Source of the DNA: Kordia sp965283645
GTDB taxonomy: Bacteria; Bacteroidota; Bacteroidia; Flavobacteriales; Flavobacteriaceae
Assembly: GCF_965283645.1 (NCBI RefSeq)
Contig: NZ_CBDIPG010000001.1
Span: 2,232,001 to 2,296,000 of the forward strand
Length of the DNA: 64,000 nucleotides
Direction: 5' to 3'
The notes below the pieces were generated by a model that saw only the letters and a list, made by a program, of their open reading frames with translations, did not search any database and had not been told where the DNA came from. Positions 60,792-64,000 of the stretch are shown in pieces (position 1 is the stretch's first letter; every line of letters starts with the position of its first letter). The position numbers and the translations under genes are program-made.

Positions 60792-61810
60792 TGTTTTTCA
60801 GACGAATCGCGTTCAATCAATTCAGCATCCAAAATAATTTTATTAAGGGTTTGCATAACGGTATCCATTTTAACACGTTTCAAAAAAGTTTCAGCGGCCA
60901 ACTGCCCTATTTGTGCACTATGTTGATTAATGCTCGTAATTGTTGGTGTGACCAATGAAGTAAAAGGTTCGTTCCCGAAACCAACTAAGCAAATATCATT
61001 TGGGACACTAATATTTTTTTCTTTCAATAATTGCAATGCGCCCAAAGCGGCATAATCTCCGGCAATATACACAGCATCTGGTGGATTTTCTAGTTCCAAT
61101 AATGCTTGCATTTTCAACTTTCCATCTTCAAGTGTTAAGCTACTTTCCATCAGTAAATCATCTTCATGCGGTAAATTATATGTATGTATAGCGTCAATAT
61201 ACCCTCTAATTCTATTATTAAAAATTCGTGTATGTCTAAAACCGCCAATATGTGCAATACGCTTACAGCCTTTTGAAATAAGGTGTTCAACAATCATATA
61301 ACTACTATCATAATCATTAATTCCAATATAATCAACATTCAAATCATTCTCTCCTCTATCAAATAATATCAATGGAATTCCTTTCGACTTTATTTTTTCA
61401 TAATATGACAAATCAACAGTTTCATTTGCCATAGAAGCGATAATGCCATCAACTTGTGTAAAAAGTAACGTATCTATATTACTGCATTCCTTCTTAAAAG
61501 ACTCGTTAGACTGCGTAATGATAATATTATAACCTTCCTTATTCAGTACTTCTTCTATATTTTGAATAACAGATGAAAAAAAGTTACTACTAGTTTTTGG
61601 GACAATAACACCTACTAAATTACTTTTCCCTTTTCGCAACGCGCTGGCTAAATGATTGGGTTGATAATTTAATTCTTTAGCAACACGTTTTACGGCGTCT
61701 TTGGTTTTTGCACTTATTCTAGAATCGTCATGAAGTGCTTTCGAAACAGCCGCAGGCGAAATATTCAGCATATTCGCAATGTCTTTTATCGTAGTTCTTT
61801 TTTTTTTCAC
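60788..61810 (-). CDS. LacI-family regulator
   Basis: A 340-residue repressor. The HTH is at the start (TIKDIANMLNISPAAVSKAL, then HLASALRKGKSNLVGVIVP), followed by a periplasmic-binding-like sensor domain (60-335, with VDGIIASMANETVD and GFGNEPFTSLVTPTITSI). It is divergent from kdgK, with two LacI boxes in the shared region at 61825-61846 and 61904-61925. It probably controls itself and kdgK/kdgA, responding to KDG or a related acid. Confidence 0.92.
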   Translation of the reverse strand: MKKKRTTIKDIANMLNISPAAVSKALHDDSRISAKTKDAVKRVAKELNYQPNHLASALRKGKSNLVGVIVPKTSSNFFSSVIQNIEEVLNKEGYNIIITQSNESFKKECSNIDTLLFTQVDGIIASMANETVDLSYYEKIKSKGIPLILFDRGENDLNVDYIGINDYDSSYMIVEHLISKGCKRIAHIGGFRHTRIFNNRIRGYIDAIHTYNLPHEDDLLMESSLTLEDGKLKMQALLELENPPDAVYIAGDYAALGALQLLKEKNISVPNDICLVGFGNEPFTSLVTPTITSINQHSAQIGQLAAETFLKRVKMDTVMQTLNKIILDAELIERDSSEKQ

Positions 61811-61824
61811 TTAGTTTTTATATA

Positions 61825-61846
61825 TTTGCTTAAACGTTTAAGCAAA
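61825..61846. promoter_or_regulatory. LacI-type operator 1
   Basis: TTTGCTTAAACGTTTAAGCAAA is a perfect 22-bp palindrome with the central CG typical of LacI family sites (halves TTTGCTTAAAC and GTTTAAGCAAA). It lies 15 bp upstream of the lacI start. Confidence 0.85.
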
Positions 61847-61903
61847 AGTAGCTTTTTATAGCTAATAATCAAAACCATCTCAGTTTTGATTTATTTTTAA
61901 CGA

Positions 61904-61925
61904 TTTGCTTAAACGTTTAACCAAA
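61904..61925. promoter_or_regulatory. LacI-type operator 2
   Basis: The halves TTTGCTTAAAC and GTTTAACCAAA match operator 1 except for one base. The centre is 79 bp from the centre of operator 1. It lies 34 bp upstream of the kdgK start, suited to repress kdgK and to form a loop with operator 1. Confidence 0.82.
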
Positions 61926-61958
61926 AAAGATATTTTAACAATTTAAGACGATATAAAG

Positions 61959-62999
61959 ATGAGTAAAGTAGTTACTTTTGGAGAAATTATGCTTCGTTTA
62001 GCACCTCCTGGTTTTTTGAGATTTTCACAAACAAATAGCTTCGACGTTGTATATGGTGGAGGTGAATCTAATGTAGCTGTTTCTTTAGCTAATTATGGTG
62101 TTGATGTTGATTTTGTAACACGATTACCAAACAATGATATTGGACACTGTGCCATGATGGAAATGAGGAAACGTGGTGTTGGCGTTAACAAAATTGTTTG
62201 GGGCGGAGACCGTTTGGGAATTTACTTCTTAGAAACTGGTGCCGTAAGTAGAGGAAGTAAAGTTGTATATGACAGAGCACATTCAGCTATAGCTGAAGTA
62301 ACATCAGGCATGATTGACTGGGATTCAGTATTTGATGGTGTTGAATGGTTTCATTGGACAGGAATTACACCTGCAATATCGCAAGGAGCAGCAGATGTTT
62401 GTTTAGAAGCCGTAAAAGCTGCAAGTGCCAAAGGAATTACAATTTCTACAGATCTAAATTACAGAGCAAAACTTTGGAAATATGGTGGCGATCGTGAAGC
62501 AATAATGACCGAACTAACGTCGTATTGTGATATCATTTTAGGAAATGAAGAAGATGCAGAAAAACACTTTGGTATTCATCCCGAAGGATTAGATGTGCAC
62601 AAACATGGACACGATGTAAAAGCAGAAGCATTTTTATCAGTTTGTAAACAAATGATGGAAAAATTCCCAAGAGCTAAAAAAGTAATTACAACATTAAGAG
62701 GTTCAATATCAGCTTCTCACAACACATGGGCTGGTGTATTATATGATGGTTCAAAAATGTATGAAACACGCCAATATCAAATTACAGATATTGTAGATAG
62801 AGTTGGTGGTGGCGATTCATTTATGGGTGGATTAATTTATGGATTATTAAAATATCCTGAAGATGATCAAAATGCATTAGATTTTGCAGTAGCGGCTTCA
62901 TGCTTGAAACACACAATCAAAGGAGATGCAAATTTATCAACAATCGCCGAAGTAGAAAAATTAATGGGTGGTGACGCATCTGGAAGAGTTGCGAGATAA
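61959..62999 (+). CDS. kdgK: 2-keto-3-deoxygluconate kinase (PfkB family)
   Basis: A 346-residue sugar kinase. The N-terminal block VVTFGEIMLRLAPPGFLRFS and VYGGGESNVAVSLANYGVDV is the KdgK/PfkB substrate-binding part, and DRVGGGDSFMGGLIYG holds the catalytic Asp of PfkB signature 2. It phosphorylates KDG to KDPG in the alginate and Entner-Doudoroff route. It is followed after 27 bp by the aldolase gene. Confidence 0.92.
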   Translation: MSKVVTFGEIMLRLAPPGFLRFSQTNSFDVVYGGGESNVAVSLANYGVDVDFVTRLPNNDIGHCAMMEMRKRGVGVNKIVWGGDRLGIYFLETGAVSRGSKVVYDRAHSAIAEVTSGMIDWDSVFDGVEWFHWTGITPAISQGAADVCLEAVKAASAKGITISTDLNYRAKLWKYGGDREAIMTELTSYCDIILGNEEDAEKHFGIHPEGLDVHKHGHDVKAEAFLSVCKQMMEKFPRAKKVITTLRGSISASHNTWAGVLYDGSKMYETRQYQITDIVDRVGGGDSFMGGLIYGLLKYPEDDQNALDFAVAASCLKHTIKGDANLSTIAEVEKLMGGDASGRVAR

Positions 63000-63026
63000 T
63001 ACAAATTCAACAAAAATAAATTTAGA

Positions 63027-63695
63027 ATGGCACAATATTCAAGACTCGAAGTAGCGCAGGTAATGAAAGAAACCGGAATGGTTCCGCTATTTTTTAATAA
63101 CGATATAGAAGTTAGCAAAAAAGTGCTAAAAGCTTGTTATGACGGAGGTGCTCGCCTACTAGAATTTACTGCTCGTGGCGATTTTGCGCATGAAGTTTTT
63201 GGCGAATTAACCAAATATGCAATTGCAACATTACCCGGAATGATTATGGGAGTTGGCTCAGTTACTGATGCCGCCGCCGCTTCGTTATATATGTCGCTTG
63301 GCGCGAATTTTATTGTAACACCTGTATTACGAGAAGACATTGCAATTGTGTGTAACCGACGCAAAGTATTATGGTCGCCAGGTTGCGGATCGTTGACAGA
63401 AATAGCAAGAGCAGAAGAATTGGGTTGTGAAATTGTAAAATTATTCCCTGGCGGAATTTATGGCTCTAATTTTATCAAAGCAATAAAAGGTCCACAACCT
63501 TGGACAAGTGTTATGCCTACTGGTGGCGTTGCTCCTACTCGTGAAAACTTAGAAGGTTGGTTTAACGCAGGTGCAACCTGTGTGGGAATGGGTTCAAAAT
63601 TGATGGCAAAAAAAGAAAATGGAGACTTCGATTTAGAAAAAATTGAAGCACTCACAAAGGAAGCTATCCAGATTATAAAAGAAGTAAAAAAATGA
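63027..63695 (+). CDS. eda: KDPG/KHG aldolase
   Basis: A 222-residue class I aldolase with GGARLLEFTARGDFAHE (catalytic Glu and base region) and the Schiff-base Lys in EIVKLFPGGIYGSNF, followed by SVMPTGGVAPT for phosphate binding. It splits KDPG to pyruvate and glyceraldehyde-3-phosphate, the last step of the pathway. The stop overlaps the start of a second LacI-type gene (ATGA). Confidence 0.93.
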   Translation: MAQYSRLEVAQVMKETGMVPLFFNNDIEVSKKVLKACYDGGARLLEFTARGDFAHEVFGELTKYAIATLPGMIMGVGSVTDAAAASLYMSLGANFIVTPVLREDIAIVCNRRKVLWSPGCGSLTEIARAEELGCEIVKLFPGGIYGSNFIKAIKGPQPWTSVMPTGGVAPTRENLEGWFNAGATCVGMGSKLMAKKENGDFDLEKIEALTKEAIQIIKEVKK

Positions 63696-64000
63696 ATTTT
63701 TCGCAATCAGCAATCACATTAAAAGAGTTATCGCAGTTATCTGGCTTTTCAGTTTCAACGGTTTCTAAAGCGTTGAATAATAAATTTGACATTAGTCTTA
63801 CAACACGAAAAGCCATTCAAAAAATTGCGTCTAAGCATAATTATGTACCCAATAATTATGCGGTTGCTTTGCGTAAAAAACAAACGAAAGCGATTGCCAT
63901 TATTGTTCCACAAATCAATACAACTTTTTATAGTTGCTTTTTGCACAATATTGAAAAAGTAGCTTCAAAATATGGTTATCGCATTATGTTGTTTCAATCT
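63692..64000 (+). CDS. Second LacI-family regulator (cut by window edge)
   Basis: From the ATG at 63692 the frame reads MNFSQSAITLKELSQLSGFS, VSTVSKALNNKFDISLTTRK and NYAVALRKKQTKAIAIIVPQ, a LacI-type HTH and the start of the sensor domain; about 103 codons are visible. It overlaps the aldolase stop by four bases, so it is translated with kdgK and eda. It differs from the regulator at 60788-61810 and may control another uronate or sugar route. Confidence 0.9.
   Translation, partial: MNFSQSAITLKELSQLSGFSVSTVSKALNNKFDISLTTRKAIQKIASKHNYVPNNYAVALRKKQTKAIAIIVPQINTTFYSCFLHNIEKVASKYGYRIMLFQS

Noticed and set aside
1..64000. Insertion sequences, prophage genes or integrases
   Set aside because: No transposase, integrase or phage structural gene was seen anywhere in the window.

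Overview
The window is AT-rich chromosomal DNA from a marine flavobacterium (Bacteroidota, Flavobacteriaceae; the mix of genes recalls Kordia or Zobellia relatives, but the genus is inference). Supporting signs are a SusC/SusD pair, a type IX secretion (Por) C-terminal tail, a DnaE with a fused proofreading exonuclease, Bacteroidota-type promoters (TTG, 19 bp, TAnnTTTG), lipoproteins with acidic residues after the cysteine, and many small double-glycine peptides whose leaders resemble those of Bacteroidota lanthipeptide-like precursors.

Layout. 1-11.5 kb is housekeeping and envelope: hemW (cut by the window edge), a DUF3667 protein, ruvC, a flippase-like membrane protein with a GT2 glycosyltransferase, a RES/Xre toxin-antitoxin pair, a Bax-inhibitor-1 protein, and a BlaI/M56 signalling pair followed by a TPR protein and a TonB-C-like lipoprotein. 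12.1-16.6 kb holds a LytS-type sensor kinase and a LytTR response regulator, flanked on both sides by two related Cys-rich double-glycine peptides. Each peptide has a direct repeat with exact 21-bp spacing upstream, the architecture expected for a LytTR regulator. 16.9-28 kb is housekeeping: tRNA-Asp, a DUF58 protein, thioredoxin, an SRPBCC/ArsR pair, dnaE, rpsP and rimM.

28.4-36.5 kb is the most unusual part, a minus-strand gene set that looks like an undescribed ribosomal-peptide pathway. It has a JmjC/cupin-like oxygenase with an intact HxD...H metal triad, a diverged paralogue in which the first His is Glu, a 54-codon peptide with a Gly-Gly leader and an almost pure valine core (17 Val in 28 residues after GG), a DUF5916 outer-membrane protein, and an ABC exporter with an N-terminal C39 peptidase of the kind that cuts after GG. 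trmN6, a glutaryl-CoA-dehydrogenase-like enzyme and a 52-residue Cys/Lys-rich protein follow. 39.6-42.6 kb has three more Cys-rich GG peptides around a TPR/AraC-type regulator.

43.0-64 kb is an alginate utilisation locus: two PL7 lyases, a T9SS-exported protein, PL6 and PL17 lyases, KdgF, SusC/SusD, a PKD lipoprotein, a GntR/FadR regulator, an MFS uronate transporter, an SDR (DEH reductase), KdgK, KDPG aldolase and two LacI-type regulators. Secreted and surface lyases cut alginate, SusCD imports oligomers, PL6/PL17 release unsaturated uronate, KdgF and the SDR convert it to KDG, and KdgK plus the aldolase deliver pyruvate and glyceraldehyde-3-phosphate. Palindromes containing TGGTTAACCA lie at the promoters of the first PL7, susC and the GntR gene itself, and two near-identical LacI boxes lie 79 bp apart between lacI and kdgK, so the control circuit can be read from the DNA.
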